Program-made: the position numbers and the translations under genes
Assembly: GCF_014651815.1 (NCBI RefSeq)
Contig: NZ_BMXP01000012.1
Coordinates: forward strand, 22,730-86,729
From: Alteromonas halophila
GTDB taxonomy: Bacteria; Pseudomonadota; Gammaproteobacteria; Enterobacterales; Alteromonadaceae
DNA: 64,000 nt
Direction: 5' to 3'
Shown: positions 1 through 8,992 of the stretch, one piece after another
Layout of the letters: every line of letters starts with the position of its first letter
How positions within the stretch are numbered: the stretch's first letter is position 1
Notes under the pieces: generated by a model
Seen by the model: only the letters and a program-made list of their open reading frames with translations
What the model was told of the DNA's origin: nothing
The model's database searches: none

Positions 1-153
1 GTACAACTGGTCGGCTTTGATTATAAAAAGAAAACGATAGTGTTTGGGCCCGTCATCGAGCAGGTTGAAAATGTCGAACAACAGATGCAAACAGTCTATG
101 CATTTTATGCTAGGGTTTGTGGAAAATTTCCAGGCAATTGCTTAATTAAATAA
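1..153 (+). CDS. C-terminal end of an unidentified protein (cut by window edge)
   Basis: An open frame enters at the first base and stops at TAA 151-153, giving about 50 residues that end in CGKFPGNCLIK. The reading frame runs directly up to the ribosome binding site of the next gene, so the two may be cotranscribed. Too little is visible to assign a family. The frame is inferred from its openness and position only, and could be chance. Confidence 0.45.
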   Translation, partial: VQLVGFDYKKKTIVFGPVIEQVENVEQQMQTVYAFYARVCGKFPGNCLIK

Positions 154-168
154 AGGGAGCGCTCCTCC

Positions 169-1410
169 GTGAAAGACTTAGGGTTCACCACCCGACAGGT
201 GCATGCTGACAGAGTATTAAACCAGCCCGCAGCTGGCGCGGTACATACACCAACTACAAATTCGGTGTTGTTTGAATATAAAGACGCGCAAGGCATCATT
301 GATGTTTTTCAGGGGAAAGCACCTGGCCACGTTTATGGCCGTTCTTCCTGTCCGTCCGTTGCCGCCTTGCAGGATATGATCAATCAGCTTGAAGATGGCA
401 TTGGCAGTCTGTGTTTTGCAACCGGCATGGCTGCGATTAGCAGCACCCTGTTTGCGCTGTTCAGGCAGGGCGATCACCTCATTGTCAGCGAATACCTGTT
501 TGGGAATACCCGCAGCTTTTTTGACACACTCAGTGATTTCGGTGTGCAGATCACCTATGTCGATGTGACCTCAGTGCAGGCCATCGAGGACGCTTACCAG
601 CCCAATACCCGCGGTGTCTACACAGAAACCGTTGCTAACCCGGTCACGCAGGTTGCGGATATGCAGGCAATTGGCAAGTACTGCAAGCACCGTAATATTC
701 TGTTTATGGTGGATAACACCATGACGCCGCCACCACTGACGCATGTAAAGCAATTCGACGCGTCGCTGATTTTTTGTTCACTGACAAAGTACATTGGTGG
801 CCATGGCAACGCGCTGGGCGGGGCTGTTACCGACACTGGCTCCTATGACTGGCAGAACTTTCCTAATATTGCCGAGGCTTACCGAAGCGCAGAGCCAGCG
901 CAGTGGGGGCTGACCCAGATCAAAAAGCGTGGATTGCGGGATTTAGGCGCAACCCTTTCCGCAGGTGCCGCACATGCGTTGTCGGTGGGTATGGAAACCT
1001 TGTTTTTGCGTCTCGAACGCAGCTGTCGCAATGCGCTGAAGCTTGCCACATTCTTAGAAACGCGGCCCAAGGTGAAACGGGTCTATTACCCTGGCATGTC
1101 CGATCATCCCCAGCACTTTATCGCCCGAGAACAACTTAATGGCTATTATGGGGCAATTTTAAGCCTTGAGCTGCATGATGAGTATGATCCGGTTGCCTTT
1201 ATTAACGCGCTTGAACTGGTCATTTGTGCAACGCACCTTGGCGATAACCGCACCCTGGCGCTGCCGGTAGCTGCCACTATTTTTCATGAGGCTGGCGAAC
1301 AGGGCCGTGAAAAAATGGGGATCGCTGAGTCGCTCATTCGAATCAGTGTCGGCATTGAAGATACTGATGATCTTATCCGGGACTTTGCCCAGGCGTTGGA
1401 ATCACTGTAG
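169..1410 (+). CDS. Cys/Met metabolism PLP-dependent enzyme (cystathionine gamma-synthase / O-acetylhomoserine sulfhydrylase-like)
   Basis: A 413-residue trans-sulfuration family enzyme. The hallmark PLP-lysine segment SLTKYIGGHGNALGG lies near residue 205, preceded by the cofactor-contacting MVDNTMTPPP segment; the substrate loop YGRSSCPS is near residue 57. Such enzymes exchange the gamma-substituent of activated homoserine, or split cystathionine or methionine; the exact reaction cannot be read from sequence. The GTG start at 169 is chosen because GGGAG sits 9 bases upstream. That ribosome binding site lies inside the small palindrome GGAGCGCTCC (156-165), which might partly mask it. A hairpin terminator follows. 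cysK is nearby but not in the same operon. Confidence 0.85.
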   Translation: MKDLGFTTRQVHADRVLNQPAAGAVHTPTTNSVLFEYKDAQGIIDVFQGKAPGHVYGRSSCPSVAALQDMINQLEDGIGSLCFATGMAAISSTLFALFRQGDHLIVSEYLFGNTRSFFDTLSDFGVQITYVDVTSVQAIEDAYQPNTRGVYTETVANPVTQVADMQAIGKYCKHRNILFMVDNTMTPPPLTHVKQFDASLIFCSLTKYIGGHGNALGGAVTDTGSYDWQNFPNIAEAYRSAEPAQWGLTQIKKRGLRDLGATLSAGAAHALSVGMETLFLRLERSCRNALKLATFLETRPKVKRVYYPGMSDHPQHFIAREQLNGYYGAILSLELHDEYDPVAFINALELVICATHLGDNRTLALPVAATIFHEAGEQGREKMGIAESLIRISVGIEDTDDLIRDFAQALESL

Positions 1411-1420
1411 CGTACTGATA

Positions 1421-1460
1421 ACAAAAAGCCCCGCGTGAAGCGGGGCTGTATTTATGTTAG
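1421..1460. terminator. Bidirectional hairpin terminator
   Basis: An 8-bp perfect stem AGCCCCGC (1427-1434) pairs with GCGGGGCT (1440-1447) over a 5-base loop. An A-run precedes it and a modest T-rich stretch follows, so it can end transcription of both converging genes (169-1410 and 1470-3959). Confidence 0.75.
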
Positions 1461-1469
1461 CGCCTCTGA

Positions 1470-3959
1470 CTACTGGTCAAAGCCCAGCGTGACCTGACCG
1501 CGCAGCTCGCCATCCGGGAAGGCGTCGGTGTGGAAGTTGGTGTAGTAACCTGCTGCTTGCATGGTCTCGATTTGGCCGTCAGTGAGCATGGTGTTATCAG
1601 GCACAAACCACATCCCCATGCCATTGCTCTCAAGCCCGAATACGACACCACCGTTGCTACCCGCTTCACCTTCATGCAGGTGTGCCATGTTCGGCGTGAT
1701 ATCAAACACGCTGACCTGACCGCGCAGTGCGCCCGTGTCAGTATTTAGCGTAAATGCACCGTAACCATAAGCACTGGTGGTTACCGCCGGTACTTCCTGA
1801 TCACCTGTTGCCGTGATCCCATAGACTTCAATATTGTCCGGCGTGATCTGGCCACGTATTTCGCCATTGGGAAAGGCGGGTGTATGGAAGTTAGTATAGT
1901 GACCGCCTGACAGCAACCGTGTTGCCACTTCGCCGTCCAGTGCGATGGCACCATCAGTCATCCACACGCCATCCATCTCGCTGTGTTGCATCAGACCCAC
2001 CACGACGCCACCGGTTTCGCCTGCATACCCGGTATGAATATGCGCGGCAGTCGCATCGTCGATGCCTTCTGTGACAGCGGTAAGCATGACACTGTCACTG
2101 GTAGTGTCGTACAGTGCGTAGCCATAACCCATGGCCATAGAATCGGTAGCCAGCACTGATTGTGCACCGCTAATAGGGAATGTGACAACGGCGGTAGTGT
2201 CGGCAACAATCTGACCGCGTACTTCGCCCGACGGGTAAGCGTCAGTGTGTACGTTCAGGTACCACTCGCCGCTGGTCAGGTCTTCCAGCAGCTCTGGGGT
2301 AAGCATGGTTTGCTCTAGCACAAACTCACCGTCGCCGGAAGCGGTCAACGGAAAGGCGACATCGCCATTCATGCCAATGTCACCGTCATGCACGTGCGCT
2401 GCGTTGGCATTTTCAACCATTGAGGCGTCCAGGGTTATGCGAAACGCGGGGAGATCTTCATCGATTTCCACCATCGCGGCAGCCATTGTCATGACATCTA
2501 CGGCCGGTACTTCCTGATGTCCGGACAGGCTGACTGAGTAGGTCATGTCAGCCTCAAAGGCAGGTGCGGGCGGCGCTAAATCGTCCTGCAAAATAAGCTG
2601 CGGCAAATCACCTTCCATATCACCGTTTACGGCGACTGCCGTATAAATGCCGCCATTATCAAGCGTCAGCATACCCGTTTCGATCGCTGCAGTTTTGGTA
2701 CCGGTGGGGGTAACGGTGATCACATACTCGCCTTCGGCGAGGCTCACATAGCCGCTATCCGCCAGATCGCCGGTGCTGTACTGGATGTTACTCAGTGCGG
2801 GGTCGACACCATCAATGTCACCATCGCCGGTAACATACACATCTACTGCGCCCGCAGCAGGGGAGGCATGGACGACCCGCACCTGCGCCTCAGTAGCAAT
2901 ACTGCGCGGCATATCGGTCAGCAGGTCGAGTTCAGGACTGGCCAGCGTATTGTTGGCAACCGCTGTATAAAACATGCCTTGTTCAAGAGTTACTTCGGCA
3001 TCGTCGACTGCGACAATGCTGTTGTCTTCATCGGCTACTATGTCAATCAGATAATCCCCCGGCATGACATTCAGGTAGTCTGTCGCCGATGGAAAGCTCA
3101 GTCCGTCAACCAGCGTGATCTCGTTATTAGCAATGACATCTACTGCGGGCCCATCGCTGATCCCGTGGACTACACGAATATCTGCCGTGGCATCCATATC
3201 ATAAAGCTTCATTGCTTCTGTGCCATCGGCCACAAGTAGCGTGACAGGCGAGTCACCGGTTGCCACATTATTTGTTGCAGCAATCAGTAAATCTGCACCA
3301 TCAGCCAGGTTTACCGTGCCTGAGTCATAGACAACATCTGTTTCGCCGGCTGGCGTAATGCGGATCCGGTAGTCACCCGCCGTGATCTGTTGCAGGTCCG
3401 TGGCATCGGTGAAGGCCGCGGTTACCAGAGGCTGCTGACTGCTTAAGTCGGCGTCCGGTGCAGTGACATAAATGTCAACGGTCGGTGCCATCGAAGCGGC
3501 ATGGACAATCTGGACCTGCGCGTTACCTGCGTCCACTGCGGTTTCAGTGCTACTGACAGGCAGCAACATTAAACTGTCATCGCCCACATTACCGACGGCG
3601 AAAAAGTCATAGTTCATATCGGCCTCAAGCACTACGTCTGCCTGCAGGACTTCTGCATCGTCGCCGGGCAGGTTAGCTGTCACGCCGACATCGTACTCAC
3701 CGGTTTCCACTTCAAAACGACCGGATGACATCTGGTAATCGACCATTTCAAGGCCGTTGAGGATATCGTCATTCGCAGTAATATCGACGGTGGGGGCATC
3801 GGAGGCAGCATGAATCACCCTGACATTGGCGTATTCCGGATCAGCAGGTGGGACCGGATCCGGGCTGGGTGTTGATGTATCGTCGTCGTCATCCAGCCAG
3901 CAACCGGTTAACAGGACAGGGGTGACAAAAGCAGAAAGCAGTAGTTTATTGCGTCGCAT
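1470..3959 (-). CDS. Secreted lipoprotein with four DUF4397 repeats and three CHRD domains
   Basis: An 829-residue protein. The N-terminus has a lipobox (LLTGC near residue 20) followed by an Asp run and a Pro/Ser linker, so it is probably a lipid-anchored surface or periplasmic protein. Four DUF4397 repeats follow, each opening with a version of VRVIHAASDAPTVD (about residues 46, 147, 260 and 360). Three CHRD domains come next (from about residues 480, 595 and 712), each with an AAHVHDG or AHLHEG motif and ending in GE(V/I/L)RGQ(I/V). CHRD was named after chordin; its bacterial role is unknown. The protein is acidic, as expected for a marine extracellular protein. Start ATG 3959 is preceded by GAGGA. 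No partner gene is adjacent. Confidence 0.85.
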   Translation of the reverse strand: MRRNKLLLSAFVTPVLLTGCWLDDDDDTSTPSPDPVPPADPEYANVRVIHAASDAPTVDITANDDILNGLEMVDYQMSSGRFEVETGEYDVGVTANLPGDDAEVLQADVVLEADMNYDFFAVGNVGDDSLMLLPVSSTETAVDAGNAQVQIVHAASMAPTVDIYVTAPDADLSSQQPLVTAAFTDATDLQQITAGDYRIRITPAGETDVVYDSGTVNLADGADLLIAATNNVATGDSPVTLLVADGTEAMKLYDMDATADIRVVHGISDGPAVDVIANNEITLVDGLSFPSATDYLNVMPGDYLIDIVADEDNSIVAVDDAEVTLEQGMFYTAVANNTLASPELDLLTDMPRSIATEAQVRVVHASPAAGAVDVYVTGDGDIDGVDPALSNIQYSTGDLADSGYVSLAEGEYVITVTPTGTKTAAIETGMLTLDNGGIYTAVAVNGDMEGDLPQLILQDDLAPPAPAFEADMTYSVSLSGHQEVPAVDVMTMAAAMVEIDEDLPAFRITLDASMVENANAAHVHDGDIGMNGDVAFPLTASGDGEFVLEQTMLTPELLEDLTSGEWYLNVHTDAYPSGEVRGQIVADTTAVVTFPISGAQSVLATDSMAMGYGYALYDTTSDSVMLTAVTEGIDDATAAHIHTGYAGETGGVVVGLMQHSEMDGVWMTDGAIALDGEVATRLLSGGHYTNFHTPAFPNGEIRGQITPDNIEVYGITATGDQEVPAVTTSAYGYGAFTLNTDTGALRGQVSVFDITPNMAHLHEGEAGSNGGVVFGLESNGMGMWFVPDNTMLTDGQIETMQAAGYYTNFHTDAFPDGELRGQVTLGFDQ

Positions 3960-4162
3960 CGGCGAGTCCTCATCATATCTGATTTTCAGAGTCGATTACG
4001 CCGGGGTATTATTTGCAGATCGTAAATTGACTGTTACATTTATGTAATTTTTTATTAACGTTGATTAATCTAAATAATAGAACTAACTAGCCGTATAAAT
4101 GCAATATTAATTCTTAAATATAGAAAATAGTATAGCCAGTACTGAATTGTGAGGAGCATGAT

Positions 4163-4762
4163 ATGAAAAAGGTACTGGTTGTTTATTCAAGTCTGAATCA
4201 GGCAGACGGTAATTCTACAAAAATTGCGCAGACTTATTTGTCAGCGCTCAAGGCGTCGCAGTCTGTCACCGTGACCGAACGTGATTTAGTTGAGATGTCG
4301 CTGCCACATCTGAGTGCAAAAGAAATGCAGGCCTGGTCGGTCGCGGCTTCGCAACGCAATGCGGATCAGCAAGCGCTCGCTGCGATGTCAGACACGCTGG
4401 TAGCAGAGGTGCAGGCCGCCGATGAAATTATACTGGCCGTACCCATGTACAATTTCGGTATTCCTTCACTTTTGAAAGCCTGGCTGGACCGAATTGCACG
4501 TGCAGGTGTCACGTTTAGGTACACAGAAAACGGCCCTGTTGGTTTGCTGGAAGAAAAAACTGTGACGGTGCTTGCTGCCCGGGGCGGCATGTATGCAGGT
4601 ACAGACAAAGATAGGCAAAGCGCGTATTTACAACATTTTTTCAGTTTTATCGGCATTGATGATGTACGGATGGTCTATGCTGAGGGGCTCGCGATGGGCG
4701 ACACAGCGGCCAGACAAGGTTTTGATCACGCTAATGCAAAAATTATTGAACTAACTGCTTAA
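4163..4762 (+). CDS. azoR: FMN-dependent NADH azoreductase / quinone reductase (AzoR/AcpD family)
   Basis: A 199-residue flavodoxin-like enzyme, close to the usual 200. Visible signatures are the FMN-phosphate loop VVYSSLNQADGNS at the N-terminus, the conserved VPMYNFGIPSLLKAWLD strand-helix (about residues 95-111) and the AARGGMY loop (about 139). Family members use NADH to reduce quinones and azo compounds in two-electron steps and work as cytoplasmic homodimers. GAGGAG lies just upstream of ATG 4163. The gene is monocistronic and ends at a strong terminator. Confidence 0.9.
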   Translation: MKKVLVVYSSLNQADGNSTKIAQTYLSALKASQSVTVTERDLVEMSLPHLSAKEMQAWSVAASQRNADQQALAAMSDTLVAEVQAADEIILAVPMYNFGIPSLLKAWLDRIARAGVTFRYTENGPVGLLEEKTVTVLAARGGMYAGTDKDRQSAYLQHFFSFIGIDDVRMVYAEGLAMGDTAARQGFDHANAKIIELTA

Positions 4763-4864
4763 GTGGTGGACTAAATCTATGCAGTTAGCAAAAAGTGTTA
4801 TGAATGTGCACGCTGTACATTCGCTTTTCCGCTAAAGTGTGTTCCAAGTTGAGTGTGCTTGATT

Positions 4865-4891
4865 GCCCCGCGAGTTTCGCGGGGCTTTTTT
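4865..4891 (+). terminator. Rho-independent terminator after azoR
   Basis: A 9-bp GC-rich stem GCCCCGCGA (4865-4873) pairs with TCGCGGGGC (4877-4885) over a 3-base loop, followed by six T residues. It lies about 100 bases after the azoR stop. Confidence 0.85.
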
Positions 4892-4900
4892 ATGGGAGGA

Positions 4901-5449
4901 TTATTTCGCGATCACGCGCTCGACATCAGCTACCAGTACATCGTCAGTCGGCGTTACTTTGCTGCCGTAATGCTTCACAATATTGCCCTGTTTATCCACC
5001 AGGTATTTGTTAAAGTTCCAGGACGGTGCCTTTCCTGTGGCTTCTGCCAGCATACGATACAAGGGGTCGGCGTCATCCCCTTTGACATCAGTCGGTTCAA
5101 ACATCGGGAACTCTACGCCGTAAGTAAGCTCGCATAACTCCGCGGTTTTCTTTTCACTTTTCGCTTCCTGGTTAAATTCGTGAGAGGGGAACCCAAGTAC
5201 CACAAAATCTTTATCCCGGTACTTGTCATACATGGCTTCAAGGCCTTCAAACTGCGGTGTGAAGCCACAATAACTGGCGGTATTCACAATCAGCAGGGCT
5301 TTTCCTTTATAAGCCTGACACAGGTTTACCGTCTCCTGAGAGTTGAGCTTGCGCTTCATGAACTTGAGCACATCAGGACAGGTGCTGGCACTGGCTGAGC
5401 CTACTGTCAGACCGGCAAGCAGTGCTATAATGGTAAAGGTACGTTTCAT
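4901..5449 (-). CDS. Exported glutathione peroxidase family protein
   Basis: A 182-residue thiol peroxidase with an N-terminal signal peptide (hydrophobic core IIALLAGLTVGSASAS). The peroxidatic motif is NTASYCGFTPQFEGLE with a Cys where animal enzymes have selenocysteine, and the second GPx motif is LGFPSHEFNQE, where cytoplasmic enzymes usually have FPCNQF. WNFNKYLVD carries the conserved Trp/Asn. It likely detoxifies peroxides in the periplasm. Start 5449 is preferred over an ATG 24 bases upstream because AAAGGA sits directly before it and the signal peptide then begins MKRTF. Confidence 0.85.
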   Translation of the reverse strand: MKRTFTIIALLAGLTVGSASASTCPDVLKFMKRKLNSQETVNLCQAYKGKALLIVNTASYCGFTPQFEGLEAMYDKYRDKDFVVLGFPSHEFNQEAKSEKKTAELCELTYGVEFPMFEPTDVKGDDADPLYRMLAEATGKAPSWNFNKYLVDKQGNIVKHYGSKVTPTDDVLVADVERVIAK

Positions 5450-5688
5450 AGTTTTTCCTTTGCAATTACACAATCACGCGTTAAGGAAGATGCGGATAAG
5501 TCTATCATCACTCAGCAAGTCCTGAAGTGCGTACTCGCAAGGCAGGTTTCGCGGGCAATGGCCGAAGCTCCTGGTGAGAAAGCCTTCCTTAATCATACAC
5601 CAGCTTTAAATCATAAGGTCATTATTAAATGGCTTTAATTTCCACTTGCGGGCTGTCTCGATAAGTCGCCAGGTTTAAAAGGTAAGCA

Positions 5689-5719
5689 TTGACCATGTGA
5701 TGTTGCTAGTGCGTATAAT
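5689..5719 (+). promoter_or_regulatory. Candidate sigma70 promoter for the S9 peptidase gene
   Basis: TTGACC (5689-5694) and a perfect TATAAT (5714-5719) are separated by 19 bases, 35 bases before ATG 5754. The long spacer makes the -35 match uncertain; the -10 is convincing. The rest of the 304-base gap between the divergent gpx and peptidase genes (5450-5753) shows no other feature I can support. Confidence 0.5.
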
Positions 5720-5753
5720 GGCCGGGTAGGTTAATAAATCAGTACGGGAAATA

Positions 5754-8252
5754 ATGAATAAGATCACCTCGTTTTTACTGGCTGCGGGCCTTACTACAAC
5801 ACTCTGTGCCTGCGCCGCCACTTCGTCCCCAACCGCCTCCTCCAACACGTCAGCAGTCACGCCTGTCAGTGCAGAGGACGCACAGACGATTACGCCTGAT
5901 GTAAGCGCATCGGCTAATACGGGAAACACGATAACGCTTAAACAGATCATGGCTGATCCGCAATGGCTTGGCCGTCAGCCCGAATCAATGGGCTGGTCAG
6001 TGAATGGTGACTTTCTGGTCTATGAACGTGAGCGTCAGGACAGCCACCTGAACACCGTTTATGCTGCACGCGTATCGGCGCCACAGGACGCCGACGACGT
6101 TGCACTGAATGAACTGCATCGCTTTCGGTTTGATGAAAAAGCGGTCAGTAATGATGGCCGCTATACGGCATTTCGGTTCGAAGACAGCATTTATGTGATG
6201 ATGGCCAATGATGAGCTGGTGCAGCTTACCCGTGGCGGGAGCAGCCTCAGACATCTGTCATTTATGACGGATAATCGTCTCATGGCGCAGTCAGGCAATG
6301 CGATCATTGCAATTAATCTGGTTACCGGTCAGCGTGAAGAGCTTGTTAGCTGGGCGTTTTCAGAAGAACCAAAAGCCGTTGATGAGCCTAAAGACTATAT
6401 TGCACGTGAGCAGCAGTCGCTGATTGACTATATTGCCAAAACCCGCCAGCAACGCCAGGCGAGTGCCGATCAGGAAGAGGCACTGGCAAAAGCCAACCGG
6501 TCCGTTGCGCCCACACCGTTTTATTTTGATGCCGGTGACCGACTCGTTGCGGCTACCGTTTCACCAAAAGGCAATCAGGCGCTGGTGGTTACTACTAAAG
6601 ATGAGCCATGGCGCGATGATACCGATATCATGCCACACTATATTCAGGAAGATGCCAGAATAAAGGGTGTGCCAGCGCGCCGCCGTGTGGCAGATGCCGA
6701 ACCGGTAAATCACACACTGTGGTTACTTGATCTTGAAAGCCAGACAAAGCACGAGTTGTCATATACGACGCTGCCAGGCTATAACGAAGATGTACTGGCC
6801 GGGGTAAAAGCTGAAAACGCAAAAGCGAATGGCGAAACCTATGAGGTCAACCGTCTGCCGCGCGAGATAACGTTGCTGCAAAGCTGGTACTGGTCAGAAC
6901 CCTCAATTCGCTGGCATCAGAACGGTAACCAGGTCGCGGTAATGTTAGAAGCCTGGGACAATAAAGATCGCTGGATCGCTACTGTTGATTTTGATAATCA
7001 TACGCTGGTGAATCAGCATCGTCTGCATGACGATGCCTGGGTAAATTATCGTTTTAATCAGTTTGGCTGGCTGCATAACGAGGAAACCTTATTTTACCAG
7101 TCAGAGCATACCGGTTACGCGCACCTGTACCTGCAGACGCCGGGTGAGGCACCGCGAGCGCTGACAAGTGGTGCCTACATTACCGATTCGCTGACCCTGA
7201 CCCGCGATGATAAGTGGCTGTATTTTACCGCCAATAAGACGCATCCGGGCGTGTACGAAGTCTACCGGGTAAATACCAATAGCGGTGATATACAGGCCAT
7301 GACCGCGCTTAACGGCATCACCGATTACGTCTTAAGTCCCGATGAGTCTCAGCTACTACTTACCCACAGTAAGGTGACGCAGCCGCCGGAGCTATATCTG
7401 AAAGCTGCCAACGCATCGGCGACAGCAACCAGGATTACCGATACTGTCAGTGACAAGTTCGACGCGTTACCATGGTCGGTGCCGCAGGTTGTGCCAATTA
7501 AATCATCGCACACCGATCAGCCAATTTATGCCCGTGTGTATCTGCCGGACGACTACCAACAGGGCGAGCCGCGCCGGGCCGTGGTGTTTAATCATGGCGC
7601 CGGGTATCTGCAAAATGCGCATCTTGGCTGGTCCGGATATTTCCGCGAATTTATGTTCCACAGCATGCTGGTGCAACAAGGGTATGTGGTACTGGACATG
7701 GATTACCGGGCGTCTGCAGGTTACGGACGCGACTGGCGTACTGCCATTTATCGCCAGATGGGCACGCCCGAGGTGCAGGACTTGCAGGACGGTGTTGACT
7801 GGCTGGTTGATAACGCTAACGTGGCCCGCGATCGTATAGGTACGTACGGTGGCTCTTATGGCGGTTTCTTAACCTTTATGTCGCTGTTTACCGAGCCAGA
7901 CCTGTTCCAGGCCGGTGCGGCACTACGTCCGGTAACCGACTGGGCACACTACAATACGGGGTATACTTCGAATATTCTCAATACACCTGATGTGGATCCC
8001 ATTGCTTATGAAAAAAGCTCACCCATTTATTTTGCAGAAGGGCTAAACAAACCGCTGTTAATCAATGCGCCAATGGTGGACGACAATGTGTTCTTTCAGG
8101 ACACTGTTCGCCTGGTACAGCGGCTGATTGAGCTGGAAAAAGAAGACTTTGAAACGGCCATTTATCCGGTCGAGCCGCATGGTTTTGTGCAGCCCAGCTC
8201 CTGGCTGGACGAGTACCGTCGGATATATAAGTTGTTCGAAGAGAATTTATAA
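5754..8252 (+). CDS. S9 family prolyl oligopeptidase / DPP-IV-like lipoprotein
   Basis: An 832-residue serine peptidase. The N-terminus has lipobox LCAC (about residues 17-20), so it is likely lipid-anchored in the periplasm or outer membrane. About 500 residues of beta-propeller-like sequence precede a C-terminal alpha/beta-hydrolase domain. The catalytic triad is visible as Ser701 in GGSYGG, Asp776 in MVDDNVFFQ and His809 in EPHGF, in the order and spacing of the S9 family. These enzymes cleave short peptides, often after proline; substrate preference cannot be deduced. The gene is preceded by its own promoter and followed by a strong terminator, so it is probably monocistronic. Confidence 0.88.
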   Translation: MNKITSFLLAAGLTTTLCACAATSSPTASSNTSAVTPVSAEDAQTITPDVSASANTGNTITLKQIMADPQWLGRQPESMGWSVNGDFLVYERERQDSHLNTVYAARVSAPQDADDVALNELHRFRFDEKAVSNDGRYTAFRFEDSIYVMMANDELVQLTRGGSSLRHLSFMTDNRLMAQSGNAIIAINLVTGQREELVSWAFSEEPKAVDEPKDYIAREQQSLIDYIAKTRQQRQASADQEEALAKANRSVAPTPFYFDAGDRLVAATVSPKGNQALVVTTKDEPWRDDTDIMPHYIQEDARIKGVPARRRVADAEPVNHTLWLLDLESQTKHELSYTTLPGYNEDVLAGVKAENAKANGETYEVNRLPREITLLQSWYWSEPSIRWHQNGNQVAVMLEAWDNKDRWIATVDFDNHTLVNQHRLHDDAWVNYRFNQFGWLHNEETLFYQSEHTGYAHLYLQTPGEAPRALTSGAYITDSLTLTRDDKWLYFTANKTHPGVYEVYRVNTNSGDIQAMTALNGITDYVLSPDESQLLLTHSKVTQPPELYLKAANASATATRITDTVSDKFDALPWSVPQVVPIKSSHTDQPIYARVYLPDDYQQGEPRRAVVFNHGAGYLQNAHLGWSGYFREFMFHSMLVQQGYVVLDMDYRASAGYGRDWRTAIYRQMGTPEVQDLQDGVDWLVDNANVARDRIGTYGGSYGGFLTFMSLFTEPDLFQAGAALRPVTDWAHYNTGYTSNILNTPDVDPIAYEKSSPIYFAEGLNKPLLINAPMVDDNVFFQDTVRLVQRLIELEKEDFETAIYPVEPHGFVQPSSWLDEYRRIYKLFEENL

Positions 8253-8259
8253 ACGCATG

Positions 8260-8285
8260 AGGCAGGCCACGGGCCTGCCTTTTTT
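8260..8285 (+). terminator. Rho-independent terminator after the S9 peptidase
   Basis: Perfect 9-bp stem AGGCAGGCC / GGCCTGCCT (8260-8268, 8272-8280) with a 3-base loop and a T5 tail (8281-8285). The tail overlaps the last codons of the converging rhombosortase gene. Confidence 0.85.
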
Positions 8286-8874
8286 ATGATCTGGTCTTTG
8301 TCAGGCGCCACATCAGGATAAACAACGCCACACCACACACCGCCCCATAAAGGTGTGCATCCACCGCAACGGTGGCATCAATCAGACTGGCCACATCATT
8401 ACTGCTGCCGTTTACCTGCTCATAGCCAATTTTTATCGCGACGCCAATCAGTAACAACCAGCCAGATTTTAAGCCCTGACGAATATCCATGCAGGCGCCC
8501 CAGGTGAATAATCCATGCAACGCGCCGGATAGGCCCGCGTACCAAATCAGATCCTGGGAGAGAATGTAGAGGCCGCCGCTGGTTCCCAGACAACACCAGA
8601 TTAAGACTTTAAAAAAGCGGCCAATACGGTAATAGTCGCCGTGCAGTGCCCACAACAGGGTCAGCCCGGCCAGGTTAAGCAAAAGGTGATAGCCGTTGGT
8701 ATGCACCAGATTACCGGTGAGCAGCCGCCATGTTTCCCAGCCTTCAATGGCGTAGCGATCATACGCTAACCAGTCGCCCGAAAGCGGTTCGAAAAAGAAG
8801 GCCAGGCTGCTTAGCAGCGCGACGAGAAGTGGCCCGCCACTATGGACAGGTGAAAGGGGGAGCGCACGTATCAT
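8284..8874 (-). CDS. rrtA: Rhombosortase (GlyGly-CTERM processing rhomboid-family protease)
   Basis: A 196-residue, about six-segment membrane protein. It has the rhomboid core HxxxN (HTNGYHLLLNLAG, about residues 58-70), the serine motif YAGLSGALHG (about 112-121) and a C-terminal His in VDAHLYGA (about 171-178). GLSGxLHG is typical of rhombosortases, which cut the GlyGly-CTERM sorting tail of secreted proteins in the inner membrane. No protein in this window ends in a GlyGly-CTERM tail, so its substrates lie elsewhere. Confidence 0.82.
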   Translation of the reverse strand: MIRALPLSPVHSGGPLLVALLSSLAFFFEPLSGDWLAYDRYAIEGWETWRLLTGNLVHTNGYHLLLNLAGLTLLWALHGDYYRIGRFFKVLIWCCLGTSGGLYILSQDLIWYAGLSGALHGLFTWGACMDIRQGLKSGWLLLIGVAIKIGYEQVNGSSNDVASLIDATVAVDAHLYGAVCGVALFILMWRLTKTRS

Positions 8875-8992
8875 TGATAGTTATTTTCAGTTACGTCATT
8901 TGCCCGTTATCATACACAAATCAGATAATTTGACATCCCAGCTGGACGGTTGCACGTAAGGTGGGTGACATATCTCTATGTAGGGAGTAGCT

